Source of the DNA: Romanomermis culicivorax
Taxonomy: Eukaryota > Nematoda > Enoplea > Mermithida > Mermithidae
Length of the DNA: 64,000 nt
Reading direction: 5' to 3'
NCBI GenBank assembly: GCA_963922205.1
Contig: CAWUHX010000370.1
Coordinates: 62,001 to 126,000, forward strand
The translations under genes and the position numbers were made by a program. Positions within the stretch are counted from its first letter, which is position 1. Every line of letters begins with the position of its first letter. The notes beneath the pieces were generated by a model. It saw only the letters and a list, made by a program, of their open reading frames with translations, made no database searches and was not told where the DNA came from. Positions 10,497-22,740 of this stretch are shown one piece after another.

Positions 10497-10958
10497 TTAA
10501 TTAGTCAGTGGAACCAAATATGCTAACCACTGTGATTGATAGAAAACAATTACTATCATAACTGAAGACTGATGCAAATCAGTAGAGAATTTTGAGATTT
10601 TGGCCTTGTAAAGTTCACCAAAATAAGCTGCATTATCAGGCAGGGTAAAAATTTTTTGTTTTGATTTTATTTCAGAGGGTGGGGAAATTCTCCCTATTCC
10701 ATCCACATCTGTATGAAGAAAAGTTTTTTTTGCCATTTTCAGATTCAACCTTATTTTGTTTTTTGCCATTAAAAAAAAGTTACCCAATAAGCAACGATAA
10801 GTCTGCAACTGCTGCTCACTGTACAAAATCATTCTTAAAAATCGACCGTAGTCCCGGATTTTGAGGAATGAATCTGCCAACTGTCGCTGATTATATGCTA
10901 TGAATGGGTGACAGTCTGTGATTTCACTTCTGAATGGGGCCTTAGTTCTAAGCCCCAT
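10497..10958 (-). CDS. Unrecognised 153-codon ORF
   Basis: A minus-strand ORF with no motif I recognise; it lies between the LTR-like block and a MULE element. Length and residue composition are not those of the T-rich shadow ORFs, so it may be a remnant of retroelement protein. It could also be a chance ORF. Confidence 0.2.
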   Translation of the reverse strand: MGLRTKAPFRSEITDCHPFIAYNQRQLADSFLKIRDYGRFLRMILYSEQQLQTYRCLLGNFFLMAKNKIRLNLKMAKKTFLHTDVDGIGRISPPSEIKSKQKIFTLPDNAAYFGELYKAKISKFSTDLHQSSVMIVIVFYQSQWLAYLVPLTN

Positions 10959-11009
10959 GTATACTCCTTAAGGGGTTTAGGAATCCTTAGCAGCACGTCG
11001 AACAATTCG

Positions 11010-12395
11010 TCCCCACACAATTCGTCCCCAGAAAAATCGGTCCCTGTACACAATTCAACATGGAAACATTTATTTGTCAAATAAAAAATTTAAACGTTAT
11101 AATCGTAAGTCGAAGTAATATAATACACTGCATTGATGATACATTGCATTGATAATCGATGAAATGGAGAGTAAATCATACGGAGCTAAAATTTGTAATT
11201 GTACGAAATTCCACGTAAATAATCGATTAAATCACGATTCGCGAAATCTTCGACTATGCACTGTATACAGCTAGAAATCATTTCGTATTTCTTATTCTTT
11301 CTATTGATAAGATTTCCGGCTGTCAATTGAGCGATTTCGTAAGCATGCAAATGCTGTTGTTTTTTCAAACAGCCTGCATTGCTGCAAGCTCAAAATCGGT
11401 CATCAACGATTGTGGTTGTAATCTTGGCGGCAGATGCTTTAATTCTTGAAGCAACTTCACATAAGTAGCTCTGGTTTTGTTTGGAAGTAGGGTGTAAACA
11501 ACTGGAATCACAGCATCAAATCGAATGACGTGCAAAGTATAAAGCTGTTGAAAAAGCTGAGGCGCGGTATGAAATGTGCCATCTGCAAACCATTCACGAC
11601 TTTCGGCCAATATGCACAAATTATCTGGTGTCATAAAAATAAGTATGTGACCTGGAAGCATCGTTTGATCTGAGTCGTACATCAAAAATGGTTGGGCATT
11701 TCCATCAACCGTAATTTCTTTGTATTTTTGTGGAAAAATTAAATCAGCTAACGTGTTAGGCAACGGTGGTGCACTGCCATTTTGATTACGAACGTTAGGA
11801 ATAGTGCGTTTCAACGATTCTTTTCTTGGTAAAACAGCTAATACGTTAGCATGAGTATTTTGTACAGCCGTTGAAAGGATTTGCTGAGGTAATTCTTGGG
11901 TGGTAGCAGCCCGGTGCTTCATTTCATCCACGATCCTGATCGCTTCTGATCTCGCAGCTTGGGCAGCATGATCCTGAGTGGTAACAGTTTTGTTAACATT
12001 GTCCGTAGGACCTTCCATCCAAACCCGCCCTTTGCAAGTGCCGTGCTTCTCACACACCCATATTCCATGTTCGCCATCAGCGGTACATTTAGATAAAGTA
12101 TAGACCTACCCATCATGCACAAGTTTTTTAGAATTCTTTTCAGATTTGACGAAATTGCCATTCATTATTGAGCACTGATTAATTAGATCACACAATGTAA
12201 ATGTTTTGCAGCATCCAGCATTATTTACAGTAGCTGAGGTTCTGATGATAACATTTAAAAAACATAACTTACTCATCGTGATGAGAGTTTAAGTTGATCT
12301 ATGAGGCAAATTGAAGACACACTTTATACTGCACAGGGACGAATTGTGTGGGGGACGAATTGTTTGGGGACGAATTTTCCGCATCCCAGTTATGC
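11010..12395. mobile_element. MULE-type DNA transposon remnant
   Basis: Both ends carry repeated AATTCGTCCCC words in inverted orientation (11015-11045 and 12337-12385). Between them, on the minus strand, lies a FLYWCH/MULE transposase fragment. The inverted ends are imperfect and internally repeated, so exact borders and the target duplication are uncertain. Confidence 0.7.
11365..12160 (-). pseudogene. FLYWCH zinc finger plus MULE transposase N-terminal part, broken
   Basis: The ORF 12057-11365 begins in the second half of a FLYWCH zinc finger (GIWVCEKHGTCKGRVW) and runs into the RNase-H-like MULE core (WFADGTFHTAPQLFQQLYT, then VVYTLLPNKT and TDFELAAMQAV). The first half of the finger lies upstream (to about 12160) and is cut off by an in-frame stop. 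The frame stops after the second conserved acidic region, so the C-terminal catalytic part is missing. The protein would have bound the element ends and cut them; this copy cannot. Confidence 0.85.
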
Positions 12396-13227
12396 TGATG
12401 ACCCACATGAATATGCAAAGAATCGAAACACTTTCATATGCCCGAATTCGGCTAAGGATTCCCAAGTGCAGTTAGATGGGCCTTTACAGTAGACATATAA
12501 GACAATAATTTTCCAAAGGGTAGGCTCCTGGGACTTTTCATCGAGGAGGAGTGGGGGTGAGTTTGCATAACATGTGTAGTAAAAATGATCAAAAAACTTC
12601 AGGAGGAGGTCTTTGACTGGGGTGTTGTCCAGGGTTTCAGATAGAAGGGTCCAACCACTTGTATTTGCAATTTTAGGTCATGGCGTAAATGTTGATAGGA
12701 GGTGGGAGTTGTCCAGGGATCGTCCTTAATGCACGTGTTTCCAACACTCCCACTTGCCTGATAAACTAACTTCTTAAAGTACTTAAACACCACAATAATT
12801 TAACACCGATTAGAAAATTTTCCGCTTCCTAATTAGAATTCTCAATGAGTTAAAACCAAAAAAGGAAGAGTTCCCTCTTGATAATTTTTACCTACTAAAA
12901 TAACACATTTACATACAAAACCAATGCATGGGCGAAAAAAAAGGAAGGGTCCTGGGTGCTGGGAAAATTTGGCAAAATGTATGGGGACGCGCACTAGTAT
13001 ACAAAAATATAATAACAACAAAAATAAGAGAGCACTCACCACACGCATACCCAAACTGAACTACTGTAAGACGCCCTTCGACGGTCTGCATAGCTCACTC
13101 CACTCCGAGCCTGTGTGCATCTTTGAATAATCAACAAACTTTTTGAAACTCTTACGAATCAGTGGAAACACACTTCAACACCCCTCCCCCTTGCAGTAGC
13201 TCGCCTTAAGCAATCATCATGAAACAA
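12396..13227. other. No gene recognised
   Basis: Only short ORFs without recognisable domains. Some G/C-rich words resemble those at hAT MITE ends elsewhere in the window, but I found no matching pair of ends here. Confidence 0.35.
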
Positions 13228-13862
13228 CTAAAACGGGCAAGGGGAAGGGACTCTGACACCACGGTCTGCACCAGGGTGGCTGAAAGAATCTTCGGCAGCA
13301 CACAGTGGGGCGGACGTAGTCATTGTAGTGTTTTGAGCTGATTTTGGTGGCATGTAGGATGAGACCTCCCAATGCAGTCTGCAATTAGCAAGGCCAAAAT
13401 ATATCAGCAACACCATTGCCCGTGTCATCACTCCGTTCGCACCAATATACTGGAGTGCACCAACATATGAGTCCATGCGGATGGGAGGGTGAGGTCAGCC
13501 ACTACCATCAGGCGGCTCTGCAGGCAAAAACAAAACGCGAGGACACAGCGGCGGCAATATGACAATTTGATGAAGGTAGGGGCGTGTTGCTGTAGAACAT
13601 GTCAGAGCATCTTACTGTGTGGACAAACATCGGTTGCACAGCAGTGAGGAAAACCAGTACAAATGGTAAAGCACACAAAAAACGAGATTAACAAAAAAAC
13701 AAGCAGGTGAGAAACAAAAGTGAGAAAAAAAAAGAAAATAACAAAATGGAATTACTGTACAAAAACAGTGGCCGATCAATGGCGATGGCAGTGGTACATA
13801 TCCCTGGTGGAATGTGGGTGGGTTTGATAATCGTCACAGTCATTGTAATGGTCAACATGGTA

Positions 13863-15086
13863 TCAGTCATTGTGATGGCGAGGAGGATTGCAGCGATTAT
13901 CGTAATGGCCGTCGTACCGAGTTGATTGCAAAGGATAGTGGGTGCCACCGTGACAGTCAGCATCGCCCCAGCGGCAGGACAATGACATGTATGTTTGAGT
14001 GGAATCGGCGACAGCCAATTGATTCTGGGCCGAGAAATGGGCAGTGAACCATGGTTGGGCAATTGGATGGCAATCCCATTGGTGGCAGAGCTCACAGTGG
14101 GAGAAGGTTCCAGCGTGCTGAGAAATCCTGATGGCATAAAGGGGAACTGGGTGATCTGTTTCGCTGTGGTATTGCAAAAATATATGGTGAATATTGGTGG
14201 ATTCAGGTGGTTGCGGAAATGGCTTGTATTGAGGGTATGCTATCCAAGAATTGATGAGGCCAATGGCAGTGTTATAGGCATGTATCAAGCAAGACAGGTT
14301 GTCCAATCCGCTAGCTTCATAGAGGAATAAGGCATAATGGGCAGTTTGGACAGCATCAACAACACTGAGTTCTTCTGTCCAAATACCCACAACCCATCGC
14401 AAGATGAGTGTAGCAAGGTGGGGGGAGACTGGCGGCCGGGGTTGCTGGTAATCCATGTGGTAGTGATTGCGGAAGTATTGGTAAATGGCTAATGAGGTGT
14501 TTGTGGCCCAGATGTGGACTGCGATTGTAACCCAAACTCCAATGCAGCCAAAAAAGTTGATGAGGACCATCTCCTGCAAAGTACGTGGTGAGAAGGACTC
14601 AACGTTCGGGTCGATACAGGGAGGATAATGTGGCATTGCCAGCGTAATCGACTGTGGCAGATCAGTAGTGCCAAAACGAACATAATTTGGCAACGTAGTT
14701 GCCTTGCTGGGCAATGGCGGTTCGAATTGCAAGTTTGTATGGGCTGGAGGGACAGCTCCTAGTATGAGATGAGCTGTGATAACCAATTTCAGCTGTGAAA
14801 GAGTGGTGGTTGTGGTTGTTAACACGGGGACTGGTATTGGCGTAACCATGGTAGAGGAGACTGACATCAAGGCCATGGTCAGCAATGACATGGTAGTCAT
14901 TGTAGTTGTCCCGGGTTTCAGAATGGTATTATCAACATCCATCAGCAATGCCAGAGGCAACGGGACTTTTAACTGCAGCTGCCACGGTGGATTTGTCAAT
15001 GCTTCAAGGGAACATTGAATTTGGCTTCGTGGTGAAGGGTGGAAAGCATTATGATAATTTCTCTTGTAAAAGCCAGTAGAGTGCAC
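13863..15086 (-). pseudogene. Gag-like ORF, 407 codons
   Basis: The largest piece of the 13-19 kb retroelement. It has a T-rich N-terminal part, a helical middle ([39 protein letters not shown]) like a capsid domain, and a Cys/His cluster [10 protein letters not shown] near residue 335. The C-terminal end dissolves into repetitive sequence, which also produces an antisense shadow ORF. It is probably structural (capsid-like), not enzymatic. It begins about 145 bases from the hAT insertion at 15229, so the ancestral ORF was likely longer. Confidence 0.45.
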
Positions 15087-15228
15087 TTGTCAGGTTTGTT
15101 CCCTCTGGGTTTGATGATGAGGGGCACCACTGCCATGATCTTGGTTGTGACTGTCTTGCATGGCATTGTCTCGGGGATGGGAATGGTCCCTTTCTTGGCA
15201 GTGGCAGTCGTCACACTGATGAAACCCG

Positions 15229-16051
15229 CAGGGCCGTATCCAGGAATTTTTGATAGGGGGGGCGACTTCAAAAATATAGACAATTTTGAAGTGTCAAGAA
15301 AATATAGTGTAGTGTAGCGACATATGTGAGTTGAAGGTTTAATAAGGCATATTTTTCTTCAAAATTTTATTTCAACAATCAACAATAATAATGCGCACCG
15401 AATCCGTACAACTGAAATAGCGAAACGTAAATTGAGTACGGTTTAATGCTTAGGATTTGCAAAAGCTATGATAATAAACTGTACTTTGCAATAAACTCCT
15501 CGTTGACTAGGAGAATACGCTAAATTTTTGTAAGTTTCCAAATGCTCGTGACGCAAAAACCTTTTGGTTTCCTTGCCCTTCGACATTCGAATCGAAAACG
15601 GCAACTCGAGGGATTTATTTGGCTTGTAAAGATTCTTTAATACATTCATTTTTGTTGCGTCATCCAGCTTTTGCCCGACAAAATTTGCAATGTCCATATC
15701 GCATGACTTTTCAGGTGTCTGCGGTTCGGCTTCACGTGTTATGGGCTCGGCTATAGGTGCTGCTATCGATTCATTTTGAGCCGTTCGTTTTGATGATTGA
15801 AAACCAAACTGTTCTAAGCTACGTTTCATTATAATTTATAGTTGATATTTTTAAAATGCTACTCTGAAAAAATAATTTAATTTAAAGTTTTAGAATGAAA
15901 ATTCAAGGATATTTGAATAGGTAATATGAACGTCAGTGTCACTAGTTTCCACCAACTGCTATTTATTACAACAAGGGCTGGAAAAAAATTTTTCGTTACA
16001 ACGACAGGGGGGGCTACCCCCCCCCCCCCGCCCCCCCTAAATACGGCCCTG
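15229..16051. mobile_element. Non-autonomous hAT transposon with perfect 8-bp target duplication
   Basis: The ends are inverted: CAGGGCCGTATC at 15229 and its complement ...ATACGGCCCTG ending at 16051. The 8 bases GAAACCCG flank it on both sides (15221-15228 and 16052-16059). An 8-bp duplication and CAG-starting ends define the hAT superfamily. Runs of G (left) and C (right) lie just inside the ends. It is inserted in the gag-like retroelement and is therefore younger than it. Confidence 0.93.
15443..15829 (-). pseudogene. hAT transposase N-terminal fragment with TTF-type zinc finger
   Basis: This 128-codon ORF starts MKRSLEQFGFQSSKR, a common hAT transposase beginning, and near residues 90-115 has the pattern of the TTF-type finger (RFLRHEHLETYKNLAYS followed by GVYCKVQF). 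It stops there, so the catalytic core and dimerisation domain are gone. It shows that the element is a deletion derivative of an autonomous copy. Confidence 0.7.
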
Positions 16052-16316
16052 GAAACCCGTGACAAGATCAGTGGCTATTGGAACAGTATGTCGGCGGCAT
16101 TTGCTGCAGCTGCACAGCGCCTTGTGCAGTTTTCGTTTGGGTACCAGAGTGTTTTGTCAGCGTGACCTTTGGCTGTGCAGTCACGCCAGTGGATGAACTG
16201 GTTTGACCAGCCCCTTGTCCTTCTTTTTGCTTGGCCCATTGTTCACGGCATCTGGTTGTCCGTTCGCTCAGTGTTTTGCCACGTTCAGTACCAGACGTAC
16301 TGGGCAGTGGTGTACA

Positions 16317-17271
16317 TCAGGTGTGTGGTTCATCCATCGTACCGGTTTTATGGGCTTTACAGGATTCCACTTCTTGCTGTTGAGTTTTCTGTTTGACCAA
16401 ATGCTCATACCAAGCAGATTTGCAAATCGGTTGCCCATAGCCATTGAGGTTAGGGGTTGAGGTGATCAGTAGCTGTGGCGGTTGAACATCCATGGGTACC
16501 GTGGGAGGCAACTGTGTAGTCCCCAGCTGAGATGCTAATTGTGTGACAGTGGGGGCAGTTGGAACAGATTGCATTTGTTGTGGGGATGCTGGAGCAGGGG
16601 TTGTAGGCAGCAGCAAAATTTCCTTAATTTGATCTTCTAAAGCCAGTAGGTAGTTGTGCCAGTGGTCTTCCGGGAACAGCATACTGGGTTGCAGTGGCAT
16701 GAAACTGTACACTTTGAGGGTGGCGACCAGGGGGTTCAATTGAGTATCTGAAATGATTTGTTAGGAAAATCTAGCAGGGGGAATATACCTGGCTGCGGCA
16801 ACAGTGGCAATCATCAGGGGATAAGGCAACACCGCGGGCATGGCTAAATAGATCAAAGGATCCACTGCAGGTGGGGGGAGCTACAACCATAGCGATGACA
16901 TTATCGGCTGTGTTCACTTCAGGGATATCAGTTAATGTGTGATCTGAAGTAGTGGTGTTCACTTGGGTCTCCATGTCCATTAGTTGAACAGGCAACCATT
17001 CGTCCACGTGAACCGGTGCCAGCGAGGAAATGTCGTTGAGCTTGAACTTGAGGGAATCATTGACCGATGCTGCTAAAACTGTAAGATCAGCCACAGCTGG
17101 TGGTTTGATTGGTGCTGATGTAGTAACCATCATCGGCAGTTTAGCAATGTTGAGGTCCAAAATCAGAGTTTGGAGCAGCTCATCATCAGACAGTTTGGAG
17201 GTGGCTGGCAGCATCGGGTGGTCCAGCAATTCTTCAGTGGTCAGCCCAAATGCCCAGGCCATGGTTGGCAA
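16317..17271 (-). pseudogene. Gag-like N-terminal ORF pieces
   Basis: Two adjacent minus-strand ORFs (17271-16771 and 16739-16317). The first has DDELLQTLILDLNIAKLP, APVHVDEWLPVQLMDME and DHTLTDIPE; the second has the W/H-containing helix FPEDHWHNYLLALEDQ and a proline-rich linker. They are the upstream part of the gag-like polyprotein whose downstream part lies beyond the hAT insertion. Confidence 0.5.
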
Positions 17272-18662
17272 CAGGTATGCCTAGAGGGGTGCCGAAAAGG
17301 AAAACCAATTTTGAAAATTGATATTGCTGAGCAAGCAAGAATAGAAGTGGAACTGGCTGCATGGGTTCGATGTGTGGTTGGTTTCATCAATTTCGATTTC
17401 TTCCATGGTAGTTTCCATATGAAAATCTTCATCAAAGAAGATCGGGGGAAGGGGGAAGCAATTGCAGACGTATGTGCCAGGCTTGAGGCTAAAAGCGGGC
17501 TCGCGTTCAGGGATGTGATTCATTGAATTGGTAAGCTGAGTATGGGGGTTGCTGTCAGCGTGGTACCACATACAAGTGTAAAAGGCTGTGTGGTGACATT
17601 GTCGAGTATTTGGGTGTGTTCAGCCATAAGATCGTTTATGTAGGTGAATTCAGATTAGGGTGAAGCTAAAGCTGCAGTGAGCCGCATTGTGGTGGTGCAC
17701 TGTTGAAGCCAGTGTCTGTCAGCCTGCAAAACACTAAGAATGGTGTTAGGGAGATAATGGTAATGGGTACCATGGTAAGTGCGATCATGAAGGGGTTGGC
17801 CTGCTGCCACGAGCTCAGTCCAAACTTTCTCGACATCGACCCAATCCAACCTGTAGTAGAGTGAGAGTTGAGGGCGCAACTGCCTGCACAACTGTTGCCA
17901 GTTTTGGAGAAACTACATTACTTGAGGACCCAGAGGTGACTAGTGAGTTGCTAAGTGCAGTGGGAGCAACTAGCCAAAGGCTATTCGCTGGTGGGGTAGG
18001 AGGGATTTTTTGAGAGTTCATTAGCATCTTATAAAAACCTGGAAAATAACCTAAGGCAGATGTCCTATGAGGTCTAGCCTCCAGTATTCGTGAGAAGTAA
18101 AGGAAACTAGGCCTCAACACAGAGAAGGTAAGTACTTAGTAAACCTAAATGGATCACCAGTGTTATATTTTTAAAATTCTGTGAGGTTCTCGATTGCCCC
18201 CACCAAAAATTATTAAGATTTGATTTTGAATTCAAAATTGACTTGGCAGGAGTTTGTTCCAAGAGGTTCAGACCTTAATACTAAGACTTACCTAGTGCTG
18301 GGCCGGGGCATGATCTCCCTTTCTTTTGACAAATGCTCAAAAATTTTTATCAACCAATAAATATTCTAAATTGAGAAATCTCCTATTTCTCAATTTAAAA
18401 TAATTGAAGGGCACGGGTAAAATTGCGCGGAGAGGAGTTTACTGGGCCAGGAAAACATAGTTGATAAAATATACAAAACGTAAAGTGTGAATCACTGACC
18501 AAAATTCGGGCACATGATGCAATGACTACAGTAATTGCATCACCCGGTTTGAAAATCAATGAGGTGCTTGAGACATGCTCATCTTTGGTTGTAAGGTGCA
18601 ATAAGTTGTAAAATGACATTGAAACAGTTGTGGGAGACTGCAAATGTCACTACAACACGAGG

Positions 18663-18989
18663 TCATCGTAAACATTCCTCCTTTGTTTGATCAAAACTAA
18701 AAGGATCAACTTGATCATCGGCCAATTTCGGCCTTCTATTGATAGGCGCATTCATTTGAGCATCTCTATCACCTGCAGTAAATAGTTCCTTTGCTGCAAC
18801 CATATTATTAATATCATGATTGCTAGGGGTTATAGGCGCTCCAGGATTAGGCGCACTTACTGAGTCCAATTTTACCTCAGCCCTCTGGCTTATGGCACCT
18901 GAATCAGAGCCCTTTGGCTTGCTTGTAGTGTTAGATACTACAGGCAATGCAAAGGATTTATCTGACTCATCATGCCTTGTACCAGGCAT
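18663..18989 (-). pseudogene. Short ORF at the 5' side of the gag-like element
   Basis: A 108-codon minus-strand ORF, hydrophilic, without a recognised domain. It is in the orientation of the gag-like element and may be its leader protein. Confidence 0.3.
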
Positions 18990-19060
18990 AGTCCTTCATA
19001 AAGTTGTACCAGAGGTTAAGTCCTCAGTATTTCTGGACATCTTGAGTCCTAAATCCTTGT

Positions 19061-21770
19061 AGAAACCTTTACGTTTTGTAGCACCTTGGGTGACTCTGCC
19101 CTCTTCTGTATTGCAAGTGTCACAAGCCACCACTTGTTATGCTTACTTCTCTGCCTAGGTCAGATGATGTCAGCAATATAACCAAAGAAGCTATTGGCTT
19201 GTATCCAACTAGCTCCTGCAGGTCGCTCAAAGGAGCTTCCCATTAGTAATCAGATGAGTAACAGGCAACAGTCCTCTAGCAGAAATAAACACAACCTTCA
19301 GTCACTAATAAGTAACTGGAAACTCTAACTCTTGCAACCAAAAAGCAATCAGGGTCTCCCTGATGCCTCCTAAAGGCTTACACAAATGAGTAGAACTCAC
19401 TTTAATGATGTCCAGGAAGGCTGGGGCTTTCCTTTGTATTGGCTTCTGTGTAAGTAGCTCCGGCCTATGCTAATTGTGCGAGAAATATATAATTACTAAT
19501 AATAAAAATATTATATAATAATATGTTAATTGTCGGGGCTGTCAACGTTCCGTTTTACTGGGCGTAAAATGAACAACTATAATAAGAAATGGATGTGACT
19601 CGCCCACAACACAACGAAGTTATAAGAATGATAAACATCCTGTTCTTGGTCGAATTGTGGCTTCCTCCACTTCACCAATTTTGCACAGATGTTGGATGAC
19701 TGCTACCACAAGTACATCCCCAACAGGAGCATTCAAGTAGCCAATTGGGGTCAATCGTGGAGTTGATTTAGGGAGAAACTCAGAAAGTCATCAATTTCTT
19801 ATTTTAAGACATTGACCTGCAGTTCATTTATGATCTGTTTGCTTTCACACAATGTTATACTTTGGCATACCTGATCATGCTTATTAGTTTCCTTTGTTGT
19901 TAACTGACGTTGTGCTTTGCCTAACTGATTTTCGGTCTATGTCAATTCGCATCAGCGAAATAAACTGAACATGACCTCATAAATTCCGTCCTAGCTCTAA
20001 CAACAATCTATCTTGTCTCTTTTATATCATCTTACTCAAAATTGAATTTTGTACAGTCAAAAAATATCAAAAAATTTTTTCGACAAAAATTTTTACATTT
20101 GTTTTTCCGCCCGGAATGGTGCGTATTCAAATCGACGTCAAATTCGATATTGTGTCTAAAAATTTGACTCCCCTGAGCAGATGATATGCGCCATTGAAAA
20201 ACGCCTGAAAAATATCAAAAATTTTCACGGCAAATTTCTCCAAAAAATTTTGCATCTCATAGAACTATTTCATAACTCCCTGATATCAAAAAACTTAATT
20301 TTACACACTTGAAGAAACATCGGCCAATTCCACAAGAAAAAAATTCATTTGACTTCATCTCTTATCATTGACCGATATTTGACTACAAAGTCAGGTTTTT
20401 GCAATTTTCAACCACTTGGGAATAGTACATTTTATTCATTATCTCTAAATCTTGGCCTTGAACGATCCGCCTCAACAGGATCCACAAAACTACGAAATTT
20501 AAATGATTTGAAACACCCTCATTTGCTCAATTCGATCAGATGGGAAAAAGGTCACTCGCGAAATTTTGAGAGGTATTCAATAGTAACACTTTTGTCTTCC
20601 AATCTTTTGGCCAAAAAATTCGGGCAAATTTTCCCCTCATTTTTTTGGTTTACATTAATATGGTGTAAACTATTTGTAAACATGAATCGGTCACCGGAAA
20701 AAACTAGTAAACCTCTTACTGTAATGAATGAAAAAAATTTTCGCCAGTGTGGACATCAAACATGAAATCTGAAAATCTCCCAAATAATTTGTCCAAGTGG
20801 TCGAAATTTCTCAAGTAGCACCCAGTCATGCACGCACTTTTGCCCAAATCGAAAGTAAATGAGCATAGTGTTTTTTAATGATTTGACATCGATTATCAGG
20901 AGGATACTTACCGTTTTTTGACCGTATAATGTATTCTATTGGGTGAAAATGGTGTATCACATTGAACCTACTTTTTCGTCTATCGTATTAAAGTGTATGA
21001 GCTAAAGGCACTGCGGCTCATAGCATGATTATTGAAAGTAAATTATTTACTTTTTTGAAGCCTTTCCATCAGCTGATTTTGGAAAGCAATGGTTTGAAAG
21101 TCGATTCAAAAACATTTTGGTAAGGCCGCCTTTTTTTGTCGATTGGGAAGAAAGTAGTTTTGTTTGTTCTTTTCCAAAACGGGGACGAGTTGAGCCAGTC
21201 CTTCAGCCATAAAATAAAGCTCTCCGAAAGTGAAATCTGTATTCAGTTCCCTGTTCTCCATATTCAAAAGTCGATGGTGGCAAGGAAGAAAATCGATGAT
21301 AAAAGCAAGACTGTGAGTTTTTACCCTAAGTTGTATGGAAAACGGATGTATAAAAATACTAACTCAGAGTTTCCTCCCACTCTTTATTAAGAAAAATCTT
21401 CAAATAGGGTACAAGAGCTAGTTTCGAGCATTTAAAATGCTGAACAAATTTCAGGGAACTTATAGTTCGTTTTTTCCAAAGGAGTCTCGGCGTACAGAAA
21501 GATTTTCATACAAACATAAACAACCTGCCTGTACGGACACCTTGTTTCTATAGTTCACTGTAGCAGTAAGACGGGCCAATTGCGAAAATAAAATTTGAGC
21601 CTACGACTCAGGTTTGTTTACTGCTCTGCTTATCGATTTGTACAGATTGTTTTTCTGAAGCTCATTCGAAATTGAATAGACTCTGTTTCTTCTCTCATTG
21701 CTCCAACTTCACACCTCCTGTTTTTTCCCTCTATCTTTAGCCATTGGTCCTAACGAGTTGTGAATTGTAG
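19061..21770. other. No gene recognised
   Basis: The first 900 bases may be further retroelement debris. The remainder is AT-rich with only short ORFs (for example 20349-20765 and 21136-21390) that have no recognised domain. Confidence 0.35.
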
Positions 21771-21779
21771 AGGAATGCA

Positions 21780-22740
21780 AAACACGGGAATCACAGGACA
21801 CGAGATTCAATACAGCGATTCTCCAAATTACGAAGTCTCAGAATATATTCTCCGAATGGCAAATTTTCAAAAAAGTTATCTTTAGAATGGCAAAATGGAG
21901 ATTGGGCGGGCGCGTGGCCTATTGGATCCTCCATTTCGATCTGGTGGATGCTGGTTTTCACACATTTCGGCACCAATCGCCAGATTTCTTACATTATGGC
22001 TATGCAGCATATGTTTTCACGACATTACAGCTTTTTATTCTGGTTTGCTTGTTATTAACATATCTACAAGCATATTTTTTGCTTATTTTTTTCTTTATTG
22101 ACTTATTCCCTTTCAAACTCCCCTTATTTTCAGACACTATTTTTTCTTTTTGTTTAATTTTTTTGAGGTTGGGTACATTTGATTTTTTTACGTTTACCCA
22201 CTTTTTGTTAAATTATTTTGCTTTTCATTTCTTTATTATTTGTTTTTTGTTTCGCCTTTACTGCTTAATTATGTTAATTATTTCATTTTATTTGCTTATT
22301 CTATTTTCTTTTATTTATTTCATTGATTATTTTTTTGCAATTAAGCTCCACGCAACACAAATTTAATTGCGGATCCTTATGATAGTTTTTTGCTTTTGTT
22401 TTTTTCAAACGTTGCACAAAAATGTTTTTCTGACAGATATTTTTGTGATTTTGGAATGGTCCGTTCGTGCATACCTGCCACTACTGCAGCACAAAAGCAC
22501 ATGAAACCAAGATGGCCAAAGGCAACTAAAAATAAACTCTCAACACTCTATTAGCAAAAACAGGTACCTAATTTGCATATTTATTATAGAAATGATCTAA
22601 CGCGTAGAAATCTTTACTATTGGCAGTATTGAGATTCGCTCTTTTGAGGATCGCTGTATTGAACCTTCGCTGTAATGAAAATCGCTTTTTTGAGACTTCG
22701 CTGATCTGACTCTCGCTATTTTGAGTTTCGAGGTTGTGTG
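21780..22740. mobile_element. Foldback-type element with 'AGCGATTCTCAATAC' arrays at inverted ends
   Basis: The left end (21780-21880) contains ATACAGCGATTCTCC and GAAGTCTCAGAAT variants. The right end (22620-22740) contains the complements (TTCGCTGTATTGA, AATCGCTTTTTTGAGAC). The segment next to the left array (about 21870-22025) recurs at 40755-40915. The T-rich centre gives long but meaningless F/L/Y ORFs. Confidence 0.65.

Larger units (their letters stand above)
13228..19060 (-). mobile_element. Decayed LTR-retrotransposon-like element with gag-like proteins
   Basis: A long minus-strand series of overlapping ORFs in shifting frames (18989-18663, 17891-17655, 17571-17281, 17271-16771, 16739-16317, 15086-13863, 13476-13228). 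They share T/P/A-rich, low-lysine composition and motifs I associate with gag-like polyproteins of invertebrate retroelements (DDELLQTLILDLNIAKLP, DHTLTDIPE, LFPEDHWHNYLLALEDQIKE). Frameshifts show decay. A hAT element (15229-16051) interrupts it. No reverse transcriptase or LTR pair was identified, so the class is inferred. Confidence 0.6.

Noticed and set aside
13707-15018. Plus-strand ORFs over the gag-like region
   Set aside because: Antisense shadows of the minus-strand gag-like ORF.
21887-22366. 159-codon ORF with many hydrophobic stretches, resembling a multi-pass membrane protein
   Set aside because: It arises from T-rich sequence within a repeat element with arrays at both ends; no conserved motif and no splice context.
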